A stretch of DNA of 64,000 bases from Lewinellaceae bacterium (GTDB lineage: Bacteria; Bacteroidota; Bacteroidia; Chitinophagales; Saprospiraceae). Numbering within the stretch: position 1 is the stretch's first letter; each line of letters begins with the position of its first letter. Shown piece by piece: positions 44,715 through 53,295 of the stretch. The translations under genes and the position numbers were made by a program. The DNA lies in contig JACJYQ010000009.1 of NCBI GenBank assembly GCA_020636025.1, positions 124,001 to 188,000 of the forward strand, in the 5' to 3' direction. Under the pieces are notes generated by a model. The model had not been told where the DNA came from, searched no databases, and worked only from the letters and a program-made list of their open reading frames with translations.

Positions 44715-45212
44715 TTATTGCTTGCGTTCAAGTAAAATACGGCCGGCAATTGCATTATCCCCACTTTCCCAAAGCATGCACTCCATGGCATTTTCACCGG
44801 TAATCCTACACTTGTAAATAGTGCCATCACCAATGTCGGTCATCATTACCGACTTCCCGTCCCAATCAATCACACCCAGCATCGGGAGTGCTGTTTGGGG
44901 AAGAGGGTCAGAACCATGGCGCCCGGGATGCTCCGAACTTTTAGGAATTATTGTCAGGTAGGCTTCGAAGACCCCGCCGTTCTGCCCTTTAATGTCAAAT
45001 TGAGCAGTCTCATAATCTTCAGGAATGTTACTGATTTTCTTATTCCAATAGATTACCTGCCCATGGGTATTTACCCAGATGCCTTCCAGGTTTGGAGTAG
45101 TTCCCGTCGTATTTTGTGACTCTTCTTCGTGTTGGTTTTTTTCAAAGCATTGGCTAAATGTCAGAGAAATAAAACATAGGGTTAATAGCAGTGTAAATTT
45201 TTTGGCAATCAT
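44715..45212 (-). CDS. Small lipoprotein of unknown function
   Basis: A 165-residue lipoprotein (FSQC, Cys21). The mature part starts with an acidic linker, then a beta domain: NLEGIWVNTHGQVIYWNKK, FDIKGQNGGVFEAYLTI, TIYKCRITGENAMECMLWESG. It recalls DUF2147-like or lipocalin-like proteins, but no assignment is made. It is first in the P3 operon with the delta-60 and ABM-like genes. Confidence 0.75.
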   Translation of the reverse strand: MIAKKFTLLLTLCFISLTFSQCFEKNQHEEESQNTTGTTPNLEGIWVNTHGQVIYWNKKISNIPEDYETAQFDIKGQNGGVFEAYLTIIPKSSEHPGRHGSDPLPQTALPMLGVIDWDGKSVMMTDIGDGTIYKCRITGENAMECMLWESGDNAIAGRILLERKQ

Positions 45213-45264
45213 GTTGAATCGTTTTGTTTATTAGGAATGAGATGTTTCCGGATTAGAACACCTG

Positions 45265-45326
45265 CAAATCTACCTTCCTTCCGAAATCAAGACTTGCACT
45301 ATTGTCTTGGTTCTTTGGACTATTGT
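45265..45326 (-). promoter_or_regulatory. Direct-repeat promoter P3 (LytTR-like) for the lipoprotein/delta-60/ABM operon
   Basis: Minus strand: ACAATAGTC (45326-45318), 12 bases, ACAATAGTG (45305-45297), 24 bases, TAGATTTG (45272-45265), a full TAnnTTTG match. Confidence 0.85.
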
Positions 45327-45349
45327 TGAAATAGATGCTTTAGTAAAAG

Positions 45350-45386
45350 CATCCCGAACCTTCCTTTAAGCGGAAAGTCCGGGATG
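45350..45386 (-). terminator. Terminator after the two-gene lectin operon
   Basis: CATCCCG...CGGGATG stem with internal TTCC/GGAA pairing, followed on the minus strand by CTTTTAC. It differs in sequence from the CTCCGG hairpins of the other array units. Confidence 0.7.
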
Positions 45387-45421
45387 TCTCATTTCAACAG
45401 GAAGGAGAACACCATTTTGCC

Positions 45422-47248
45422 CTATTCCATAATCGTGAACTGCTGCGCAGCCGAACCGTTGCAATCATGGATGTCAACGTTGGCGCGTTTGCCATATGCT
45501 CCATCGGTATTGTACTCGATCTGCACACACTTATCGGGGTTTATCACTGATCGGATTGATTGCATCATGCCATCGTAGATCCATTTTTGCGCATTGGTGT
45601 CGTTACAACCCCACAACTGGATGTTGTTGCCGTTGTTGGTGTTGCTGCTGTTGAGGTCGATGCACAATTCCTGGTGATTACGCATTTTGATGGCAAGGCC
45701 GTCAAAATACCATTCTTCGTATTCGTTGGTTACATCCTTGGTCCATAACTGGATGTTGGAGCCCCATTCTGCGCCGGTATGCGAGTGGACAGCAAAATTG
45801 GGAGCCAATACCGGGATGATGTGTTTGACTGTTGCCGGATTGCTCACCGTTGTAGCGCCAGCAATATTCCACTTTTGGTTATTGGAGTACAGACAATCCC
45901 ATAACTGGACATTGACATTCGCGCTTGGGTTATCACTGGCGCTTGCAGCATCAAAGCATTTTCCTGAATTAACGCCCGAGTGGATGGTCTTGAAGATGCC
46001 GTTGTACACCCATTTTTGCGCGCTGGTGCCGTTACAATCCCAAAGTTGAATATTTGCGCCATTATTTGTATTGCTATTGTTCAGGTCCAGGCATTTGTTA
46101 GGGTGCTTGGGAAGCTGTATGGTACGACCCTCCGTGCTGAAAATCCACATCTGATTGTCATTCCCGGTGCATGTGTAGGTTTGAATGTTCGTGCCATTAT
46201 CGGTTCTGCTGGCATAGTCATCAATGCATTTATTGGTATTCAACGAAAATTTGATAGCGGGAAATGGAGGCTCGTTTGTGAATTGAAAAATCGCGTAGCC
46301 ATTCTGCGGATCGTTGGTTTGTGCATTGGCAGTAACAGTCATTCCCAGGATATCCATATCCGAATTGTAATAACTTCCACCACCGCCACCACCGGCATAA
46401 TTTCTGCCGGCGCCACCGCCGGAATAACCGCCGCCACCGCCGCCACCCAGGTCTCCATATCCTCCGTGGCCACATCCATACAGAAAACTGTCACCATATC
46501 CTTCATGCGAGTCTGTTGATCCTACAGGTTCTCCATCAGCCCATGCATTGTTCAGGCCGCCCCCACCATAAGCATGAAACTCCCAGGTTGGGCTTTCCCC
46601 ATCGGCTCCATTTGTTCCCCCTTTTTTGGGAAAGTCTCCTCCTCCATCCCTACCATTTGGACTTGTGGAGGCCGAGCGTCCTACTGAGGTAACCGAGCAA
46701 CAATCGGAGTAGGCCCCGCCACCTCCACCGGCCACTAAGAGCGGAACCCAACTGTCCGTTCCTTTTTTATTCAGAAACAATCCGGTGCCAGCCCCGCCAT
46801 TTGCGCCGCGTGTCCCTGCGCTTTCAACCACATCTCCTTTACTGCCAATAATGAGGCGCAGATTATCAAGTTTTTTCATCTGATTAGTACCTGATCCAAT
46901 GCGATAATAAGTTTTGACAGTAGCGCCCTCCCCTCCTGCTACCAGGAGCGGGTTGACCAAACTATGATTCGCACGGGATCCACCATCTCCACCTCGGATT
47001 TCTACGTACAAAAATGAATAACTCAGGTGTTCAGGCATAATCAAATTAATTGGTTTGCCTGTATACGTTACGATGTACTGGTTGTCATCATTGAACATTT
47101 CCAGAGGATACCAGCCCGCTTTGGCATTGTCAACGGCCCACTTTCCATCTGCCTGCTGGGCAGCAGTCCAGAAATTGGTTTGAGCAGACAGATTAAGAGT
47201 TCCAACCATGCCAATATACATGATTAGAATAATGATATTTCGCAACAT
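45422..47248 (-). CDS. Glycine-rich/ricin-lectin protein A
   Basis: The ATG at 47248 (MLRNIIILIMYIGMVGTLNL, cleavage after SAQ) gives 608 residues. Layout: a front beta domain (YLRFEV-like LYVEIRGGDGGSRANHS), a glycine-rich domain at about 130-315 (WVPLLVAGGGGGAYSDCCS, GGGGGGYSGGGAG, GGGGGGSYYN), then two ricin beta-trefoils (about 330-470 and 475-608) with QxW turns (NQMW, AQKW, NQKW, AQKW). The front resembles proteins G and H in having the AYSDCC motif. It has no promoter of its own; it follows protein B by 74 bases and shares P4. Function: probably a secreted, sugar-binding coat protein. Confidence 0.88.
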   Translation of the reverse strand: MLRNIIILIMYIGMVGTLNLSAQTNFWTAAQQADGKWAVDNAKAGWYPLEMFNDDNQYIVTYTGKPINLIMPEHLSYSFLYVEIRGGDGGSRANHSLVNPLLVAGGEGATVKTYYRIGSGTNQMKKLDNLRLIIGSKGDVVESAGTRGANGGAGTGLFLNKKGTDSWVPLLVAGGGGGAYSDCCSVTSVGRSASTSPNGRDGGGDFPKKGGTNGADGESPTWEFHAYGGGGLNNAWADGEPVGSTDSHEGYGDSFLYGCGHGGYGDLGGGGGGGYSGGGAGRNYAGGGGGGSYYNSDMDILGMTVTANAQTNDPQNGYAIFQFTNEPPFPAIKFSLNTNKCIDDYASRTDNGTNIQTYTCTGNDNQMWIFSTEGRTIQLPKHPNKCLDLNNSNTNNGANIQLWDCNGTSAQKWVYNGIFKTIHSGVNSGKCFDAASASDNPSANVNVQLWDCLYSNNQKWNIAGATTVSNPATVKHIIPVLAPNFAVHSHTGAEWGSNIQLWTKDVTNEYEEWYFDGLAIKMRNHQELCIDLNSSNTNNGNNIQLWGCNDTNAQKWIYDGMMQSIRSVINPDKCVQIEYNTDGAYGKRANVDIHDCNGSAAQQFTIME

Positions 47249-47322
47249 GATTTGAATTAATTTTTGGAAACTGAATAGATAAATTTGATTTTTGGAGCAG
47301 AGAGAAGAAAATTTCAACACCC

Positions 47323-49206
47323 TTACTCCTGTATCAGGAACTGCTGCGCGGCTGATCCGTTACAATCCTGGATATCCACATTTGACCGCTTGCCGTACGC
47401 TCCATCTGTATTGAGTTCGATTTGCATGCACTTGCCCGGATTCACCACCGAGCGGACGGATTTAGTCATCCCGTCAAAGATCCATTTCTGGGCGTTGGAT
47501 CCGTTGCAAGTGTACAACTTAATATTGTTACCGTTGTCGGTGTTGCTCTGGTTGAGGTCGATGCACAAGTCCTGATGATCGCGCATCTTGATGGCCAGAC
47601 CGTCGAAATACCATTGTTCGGCGGTGTTGGTATCGTCCTTGGTCCACAGCTGGATGTTGGAACCAGACTCAGCACCGGTATGGGAGTGCACCGCAAAGCT
47701 CGTAGCGATTGTCGGGATGATGTGTTTCATGTTTGACAAATTAGTCACAGAGGTGGCACCATCAATATCCCACTTTTGGCGTTTACTCGAGTACAGGCAA
47801 TCCCACAATTGGAGGTTAACATTCGAGTTGATCGCTTTGTCGGCATCTTTCGCATCAAAACATTTGTCAGAATTTACCGACGAGTGGATCGTTTTATAGA
47901 GGCCATTATATACCCAGTGTTGGGCGTCGGTACCGTTGCAATCATACAACTGGATGTTGGTCCCATTGTTTGTATTGCTTTGGTTCAGGTCCACACATTT
48001 AAAGGGATTCACCTTCGAACGGATCGTACGATCTGATGGGTGAAAAAACCATTGTTGGTTGGAGTTGCCGGTACAGGTATAAGTCTGGATGTTGTTGCCG
48101 TTGCTCGTGCTGCTGCCGTAGTCATCAATACATTTGTTGGTGTTGTACGTGAACAAGATCGGGTTAAAAATGGCGCCTTCGACAAACTGGTATTCCACAA
48201 AGCCATCCCCGGGGGATGTAGTTGTTCCATGCACTATTGCATAGCCAATTTTAGCATAGGTAGCATTGTAAAAGCTGCCACCGCCATCACCGTGAACCAG
48301 TTTACTTGAATTTTCGTTTGTTTCATCTGGATACGGGACACGACCTCCCGTGTATCCTCCTCCTCCTCCGGTACGATCAGTTGAACTGTTTATAGTACTT
48401 CCTCCACCGCCAAAACCCCAGCCGCTATTCTGGCCGCCATTTCCTCCGGTTGGGGCGCCATTATCCGGTCCTCCGGGCCAACCAGGGGAGCCACCCGACA
48501 TTGTAGTCGTGCCCGTTATCGAGTATTGGGTCATAGTTGCGCCTTCCGAAAATGCACCGCCTCCGCCTCCGGCTATCCTGTATTTTTCCATATAAGGGTT
48601 TTGATAAGCGTCTCCCCCAACACCCGTTGAGGAACTGGGAAGCGTAGCTACGATATCCCCGCCGGGTCCGCCATCGATCCCATCGACGCAACAGTTCCCA
48701 ATGCTTCCCGATCCGGCTCCTGCTACTGCTAAAAGTTGCCATTTGTCATTTTGCCCCGGCCCTTTATAAGCCAAACCGGTACCGCCTCCACTACCGGCGC
48801 CTAGAGTATAGCCCCCACTTGTTGACCTTTCACCACCTTTTTCTCCTACAATAAATCGCAGGGTTGAACCAACAGGGAGCTCGCCGACGCCATTTCCTAC
48901 ATCAACAATAAGCACCACGGTAGTCCCTTCACCGCCGGCGAACCAGCTATGATAAGTTGAAGCGCGAAACCGCCCTCCATCGGCTCCTTCCAGCCTCAGG
49001 TACAGGTATTTCCCGTCTGCCAATTGTGGGACTTTTAAATCCAGATATGTTCTGTTCTGGTATGGTACTGTATACCGCCGTCCATCCGCTAAAAGTTGGC
49101 CGGAATCATCACTGTAGGTTTGGGCTTTTAGTGTGGGCAGAACAAGGCCAATCTGCAATAAAGCAAGGATCGCTATGGCTCTGATTTTCAATGCTGACTT
49201 TTTCAT
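47323..49206 (-). CDS. Glycine-rich/ricin-lectin protein B
   Basis: A 627-residue protein with signal peptide 1-29 (ending LKAQ). The front domain YLYLRLEGADGGRFRAS is followed by a glycine-rich part (GSGGGTGLAYKG, WQLLAVAGAGSGS, GWGFGGGGS, TGGGGGYTGG, GDGGGSFYN) and two ricin beta-trefoils from about 352 with CIDD, QxW and CVDLNQSNTNNG motifs. It ends in QQFLIQE with no T9SS sorting domain. It is the first gene of a two-gene unit with protein A under P4. A mixed proline/glycine stretch with PSSSTGVGG lies in the linker. Confidence 0.9.
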   Translation of the reverse strand: MKKSALKIRAIAILALLQIGLVLPTLKAQTYSDDSGQLLADGRRYTVPYQNRTYLDLKVPQLADGKYLYLRLEGADGGRFRASTYHSWFAGGEGTTVVLIVDVGNGVGELPVGSTLRFIVGEKGGERSTSGGYTLGAGSGGGTGLAYKGPGQNDKWQLLAVAGAGSGSIGNCCVDGIDGGPGGDIVATLPSSSTGVGGDAYQNPYMEKYRIAGGGGGAFSEGATMTQYSITGTTTMSGGSPGWPGGPDNGAPTGGNGGQNSGWGFGGGGSTINSSTDRTGGGGGYTGGRVPYPDETNENSSKLVHGDGGGSFYNATYAKIGYAIVHGTTTSPGDGFVEYQFVEGAIFNPILFTYNTNKCIDDYGSSTSNGNNIQTYTCTGNSNQQWFFHPSDRTIRSKVNPFKCVDLNQSNTNNGTNIQLYDCNGTDAQHWVYNGLYKTIHSSVNSDKCFDAKDADKAINSNVNLQLWDCLYSSKRQKWDIDGATSVTNLSNMKHIIPTIATSFAVHSHTGAESGSNIQLWTKDDTNTAEQWYFDGLAIKMRDHQDLCIDLNQSNTDNGNNIKLYTCNGSNAQKWIFDGMTKSVRSVVNPGKCMQIELNTDGAYGKRSNVDIQDCNGSAAQQFLIQE

Positions 49207-49246
49207 TTTTCAAATTTATTAATCCTTTTTTCAATGACTGATGGCA

Positions 49247-49308
49247 CAAAGGTGCATGCTTGGTTCAGCTTAAAATTTGACTATTGTCTTGAATTCTTGC
49301 ACTATTGT
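49247..49308 (-). promoter_or_regulatory. Direct-repeat promoter P4 (LytTR-like) for lectin genes B and A
   Basis: Minus strand: ACAATAGTG (49308-49300), 12 bases including GAATTC, ACAATAGTC (49287-49279), 24 bases, CACCTTTG (49254-49247). Start codon 40 bases later. Confidence 0.85.
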
Positions 49309-49332
49309 TCAGCATAGAAGTTCTGGAATGAA

Positions 49333-49371
49333 AATGCTCCGGAACAGGGTTGATTCCCGTACCGGAGCATT
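49333..49371 (-). terminator. CTCCGG-type terminator after lectin gene C
   Basis: AATGCTCCGG / ACCGGAGCATT stem with inner GGG/CCC pairing; minus-strand tail ATTTTCAT. Confidence 0.75.
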
Positions 49372-49400
49372 ATAAAAACACCTGTGAAATCCTTAATTTT

Positions 49401-51182
49401 TTACTCCTGGATCAGGAACTTCTGTACATCCGATCCATTGCAATCATAAATGTCCACATTGGAACGCTTGCCATAGGCAAGATCCGTATTAAGTTCAATT
49501 TGCATGCACTTGCCCGGATTCACCACCGAGCGGATGGTTTGAGTCATACCGTCATAGATCCATTTTTGTGCGTTGGATCCGTTGCAGGTGTACAACTGGA
49601 TGTTGTTGCCGTTGTCGGTGTTGCTCTGGTTGAGTTCGATGCACAAGTCCTGATGATCCCGCATCTTGATGGCCAGGCCGTCGAAGTACCATTGTTCGGC
49701 GGTGTTGGTATCGTCCTTGGTCCACAGCTGGATGTTCGAACCCGACTCCGCGCCGGTATGGGAGTGTATCGCACTGCTGGTAGCCAGTACAGGAACGATG
49801 TGTTTCATGTTTGACACATCACTCACAGTAGCAGCTCCATCAATATCCCACTTTTGGTTTTTATTCGCGTATTGGCAATCCCACAACTGGAGGTTAACAT
49901 TTAAGTTGACCGCCTGGCTGGCATCTTTCGCATCAAAACATTTGTCAGAATTTATCGACGAGTGGATCGTTTTATAGAGGCTATTATATACCCAGTGTTG
50001 GGCGTCAGAACCGTTGCAATCATAGAGCTGGATGTTTGTCCCATTGTTTGTATTGCTTTGGCTCAGGTCCACACATTTTAGGGGATTTAACATCGAGCGG
50101 ATCGTACGATCTGATGGGTTAAAAAACCACTTTTGATTGGAATTGCCGGTACAGGAATAAGTCTGGATGTTGTTGCCGTTGCTCGTACTGCTACCGTAGT
50201 CGTCGATACACTTATTGGTGTTGTAGGTGAACTGAATGGCTTTTACTGGAAGTTCTTCCACATACTCATAAGTTGCGTAGCCGTTCTGAGACGATTTTGT
50301 AACGCCAAGTGCCGTTTTTATTCCCAGGCTTACATAGGTGGAATTCACATAACTACCACCACCGCCGCCGCTGCCACAGTCTCCGCCGCCGCCGCCACCG
50401 GAATAGCCGCCACCGCCGCCGCCGCCGGCAAAGTCTCCGGTGTCCCCCGTCATTCCGCTACCGCCACCGCCGAATCCAAAACCGCCGCCAGTCCACTTAT
50501 TAGCACCTGCGCCGCCGCCATTCCCGGTCGGCTCATTGTTTGTCATTCCCATTTTCCCTGATTCAATATCGCAATCCGAATTTAATGAACAGGAAGCATC
50601 GGAAATGGAGCCGCCACCGCCACAGCCGCCATTGCCATTCTTTCCTCCGTTGCCATTGTCGCCATCATTGGTAATATAATGTCCATAGTAATCCAGTCCT
50701 TTAGATCCTCCTTCATCGGTGTCGCCTTGTCTGCCGTCATATTTCCTGCCAGCGCCGCCGCCGCCGCCGGCCACCATGAGCAATTTCCAATTAGAGCCCG
50801 GGGCTTTAAAAGCTATGGCGGAACCACCGCCGCCGCCACCGTTATAATGTGCACTCACGCCAGCCTTCCCTGGAATAAAACGGATGGTAGATCCTACAGG
50901 AACCTTGTCTGAACCGATTTCTACATAACCGGTCACCATGGCGCCTCTGCCCCCACTGTGGTCGTTGTCGAAGAAGCACCAACCTCCATCACCGCCCTTG
51001 ACCTCCAGGTAAATGAAGTTTTTTCCAATAGGTACAGTGATGTCTACATAATGGGGATTCGTGGCGTCATCGAATGAAATGGTCGTCTGTGCTTTGAGAA
51101 AAGTTGCCAGGCAAAGGCTACATATCAGCACGCTCCACCGTAATGAGGCTAAAAAGTTGAATTTTGAATTTCCCTTATTCAT
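49401..51182 (-). CDS. Glycine-rich/ricin-lectin protein C
   Basis: A 593-residue protein with signal peptide 1-32 (ending FLKAQ). The glycine-rich part is long and dense: YNGGGGGGSAIAF, WKLLMVAGGGGGAG, CGGGGSISDASC, FGFGGGGSGM, GGGGGGGYSGGGGGG, SGGGGGSYVN. Two ricin beta-trefoils follow from about 320 (NKCIDDYGSSTSNG, NQKW, AQHW, NQKW, EQWYF, AQKW). It ends VQKFLIQE. It has its own promoter P5 and terminator. Coded by many GGC/GGT codons, it also yields strong antisense frames that are not genes. Confidence 0.9.
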   Translation of the reverse strand: MNKGNSKFNFLASLRWSVLICSLCLATFLKAQTTISFDDATNPHYVDITVPIGKNFIYLEVKGGDGGWCFFDNDHSGGRGAMVTGYVEIGSDKVPVGSTIRFIPGKAGVSAHYNGGGGGGSAIAFKAPGSNWKLLMVAGGGGGAGRKYDGRQGDTDEGGSKGLDYYGHYITNDGDNGNGGKNGNGGCGGGGSISDASCSLNSDCDIESGKMGMTNNEPTGNGGGAGANKWTGGGFGFGGGGSGMTGDTGDFAGGGGGGGYSGGGGGGDCGSGGGGGSYVNSTYVSLGIKTALGVTKSSQNGYATYEYVEELPVKAIQFTYNTNKCIDDYGSSTSNGNNIQTYSCTGNSNQKWFFNPSDRTIRSMLNPLKCVDLSQSNTNNGTNIQLYDCNGSDAQHWVYNSLYKTIHSSINSDKCFDAKDASQAVNLNVNLQLWDCQYANKNQKWDIDGAATVSDVSNMKHIVPVLATSSAIHSHTGAESGSNIQLWTKDDTNTAEQWYFDGLAIKMRDHQDLCIELNQSNTDNGNNIQLYTCNGSNAQKWIYDGMTQTIRSVVNPGKCMQIELNTDLAYGKRSNVDIYDCNGSDVQKFLIQE

Positions 51183-51221
51183 GGTTATAATTTTTTACGT
51201 TATTGTTGATAATTTCTACTG

Positions 51222-51283
51222 CAAAAGTGCCAGGTAAAGTCGGTTTAAACTTTTGGTATTGTTTTGAATTCTAGGATTATTGT
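51222..51283 (-). promoter_or_regulatory. Direct-repeat promoter P5 (LytTR-like) for lectin gene C
   Basis: Minus strand: ACAATAATC (51283-51275), 12 bases including GAATTC, ACAATACCA (51262-51254), 24 bases, CACTTTTG (51229-51222). The most degenerate pair of the set, with spacing kept. Confidence 0.75.
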
Positions 51284-51310
51284 CCAAAAATGAGTTGCAT
51301 TAAAAAAACA

Positions 51311-51343
51311 GCTCCGGTACTGGGTATGAATCCAGACCGGAGC
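51311..51343 (-). terminator. CTCCGG-type terminator after lectin gene D
   Basis: GCTCCGGTACTGG / CCAGACCGGAGC stem; minus-strand tail TGTTTTTTTAA. Confidence 0.8.
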
Positions 51344-51374
51344 ATATTTAAGTTGAGTTTTTTAGGATTCGCCG

Positions 51375-53099
51375 TTATTCCTGGATCAGGAACTGCTGTA
51401 GGACCGATCCGTTGCAATCCTGGATCTCCACATTCGACCGTTTTCCGTACGCGCCGTCGCTATTCTCCACAATCTGCATGCACTTGCCTGGATTCACTAC
51501 TGAGCGGATCGATTTATTCATTCCGTCATAGATCCATTTTTGGGCGTTTGTTCCGTTGCAGTTGTACAGTTGGATGTTGGAGCCGTTGCTGGTGTTGCTG
51601 CCGTTCAGGTCGATGCACAAATTCTGGGTATTGCGCATCTTAATAGCCAAGCCATCGAAGTACCATTGTTCGGCTGTGTTGGTATCGTCTTTGGTCCACA
51701 GCTGGATGTTGGAGCCTGATTCGGCGCCTGTATGAGAGTGCACCGCAAAACTAGGGGCGTACACCGGAATAATGTGTTTCATGTTTGCCGGGTTGTTGAC
51801 CGTTGTAGCGCCATCGATCATCCACTTTTGATTGTAGTTAGAATATTGGCAATCCCACAACTGTAGGTTTACACCGGAACTTGACACACTTCCATTGGCC
51901 GCATCAAAGCATTTGTCCGAATTTACCGATGAGTGGATTGTGTTATACAGGCCGTTGTACACCCACAGCTGATTGGCATTGCCGCTCACACAATCCCACA
52001 GTTGGATGTTAGCACTGTTACTGGTATTTCCATCTGTCAGGTCCAAACACTTGCCGTAGTTCAATTTGGAGTGGATCGTGCGATCCGTCGGGTGAATTAT
52101 CCACGACTGCTTCTTATTGCCTGCACAAGAATTTGTCTGGATGTTGTTACCATTGTCGGTGCCACCGTTAATGTCCTCGATGCACAAATTGGTATTGTAA
52201 GCAAACTTGATTTCCTTTTCGAAGGTGTACATCGCATAGCCATCCTGAGGAGAATTGGTAGTGCCGTAAGAATTGGCATTAGCGCTGGATAAATATGTGC
52301 CATTGCTATAACTGCCTCCACCGTTATCATAAGTAGCTTCGCCGTCACTGTTATAATGGATATAGCCGCCGTAATAGCCACCACCACCGCCACCGTAGTA
52401 GGTCTTAGAATCTGCATTTCCGCTTCCGGCCTGTCTCGAAGCCCCGCTTCCAAATCCCGCACCTCCTTTCACATCACAGCCGGAACCGACAGCTACTTGT
52501 TCGGGCGATCCATTCACCATCCCGGGTTGGCCTCCACATGGATCGGTACTTCCTTTAATTAAACCACCACCCTGGTAGCCTTCATAGTTACTAAGCTGTG
52601 TTTCTTTCATATCAACAATACTTGTTCTGCCTGGGCCTCCATCAGCACCAGTTGATTTTAACAATCCTATATTTATATTATAGCAGGCTCCACCGCCACC
52701 GGCAGCGACTGCAAGGACGACCCACTGAGAAGAACCAGGCGCTTTAAAAGCGAGGCCGGAGGCACCGCCGCCACCACTTCCATGGCTATTGCTTTCACCG
52801 GCCTCTCCAGCTAGGAAGCGCAGGGTACTTCCTACCGGGATCTTGCCTGAGTCGGAACCAAAGGTGAGCCGCCCGGCTACAGTTGCCCCCTGGCCGCCTT
52901 TTGATTGATCGTTTTTACCGCCATCGCCTCCCCGTAGTGCAATGTACATTTCATCGTAATCGCTGGTCACAAGGACATCATATGTTCCGGAGGTGATGAC
53001 TTTCTGTGCCTGTGAAACTGTGATGTTCATTCCTAGGAAGATCATCAATAAGGGAAGGATCCAAATGTTTTTGTTGGATCTTTTGATTTGCTTTTTCAT
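51375..53099 (-). CDS. Glycine-rich/ricin-lectin protein D
   Basis: A 574-residue protein, the shortest of the array, with signal peptide 1-32 (ending SQAQ). The front is reduced (VITSGTYDVLVTSDYDEMYI, ALRGGDGGKND). The glycine-rich part has GSGGGGASGLAFKA, WVVLAVAAGGGGACYN, FGSGASRQAGSG, YYGGGGGGYYGG. The two ricin beta-trefoils begin near 298; the first has CIEDINGG in place of CIDDYGS. It ends LQQFLIQE. It has its own promoter P6 and terminator. Confidence 0.88.
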   Translation of the reverse strand: MKKQIKRSNKNIWILPLLMIFLGMNITVSQAQKVITSGTYDVLVTSDYDEMYIALRGGDGGKNDQSKGGQGATVAGRLTFGSDSGKIPVGSTLRFLAGEAGESNSHGSGGGGASGLAFKAPGSSQWVVLAVAAGGGGACYNINIGLLKSTGADGGPGRTSIVDMKETQLSNYEGYQGGGLIKGSTDPCGGQPGMVNGSPEQVAVGSGCDVKGGAGFGSGASRQAGSGNADSKTYYGGGGGGYYGGYIHYNSDGEATYDNGGGSYSNGTYLSSANANSYGTTNSPQDGYAMYTFEKEIKFAYNTNLCIEDINGGTDNGNNIQTNSCAGNKKQSWIIHPTDRTIHSKLNYGKCLDLTDGNTSNSANIQLWDCVSGNANQLWVYNGLYNTIHSSVNSDKCFDAANGSVSSSGVNLQLWDCQYSNYNQKWMIDGATTVNNPANMKHIIPVYAPSFAVHSHTGAESGSNIQLWTKDDTNTAEQWYFDGLAIKMRNTQNLCIDLNGSNTSNGSNIQLYNCNGTNAQKWIYDGMNKSIRSVVNPGKCMQIVENSDGAYGKRSNVEIQDCNGSVLQQFLIQE

Positions 53100-53144
53100 T
53101 GTATGATTTTTTAATTTTAAATCTTGATTGTGTATTACAGATTA

Positions 53145-53206
53145 CAAAGGTATCGGACTGTTGAGCCAGAGTTTTTCACCATTGTCTTGAATACTTGGAC
53201 TATTGT
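53145..53206 (-). promoter_or_regulatory. Direct-repeat promoter P6 (LytTR-like) for lectin gene D
   Basis: Minus strand: ACAATAGTC (53206-53198), 12 bases, ACAATGGTG (53185-53177), 24 bases, TACCTTTG (53152-53145), a full -7 match. Confidence 0.85.
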
Positions 53207-53232
53207 TTAAAAAAGAGTCTTGGCAAAAAAAT

Positions 53233-53265
53233 ACTCCGGCACGGGACTGAAACCCATACCGGAGC
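53233..53265 (-). terminator. CTCCGG-type terminator after lectin gene E
   Basis: ACTCCGGCACGGG / CCCATACCGGAGC stem; minus-strand tail ATTTTTTTGCC. Confidence 0.8.
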
Positions 53266-53295
53266 ATTTCAAAAGAGCTATATATGATGCTTTGT

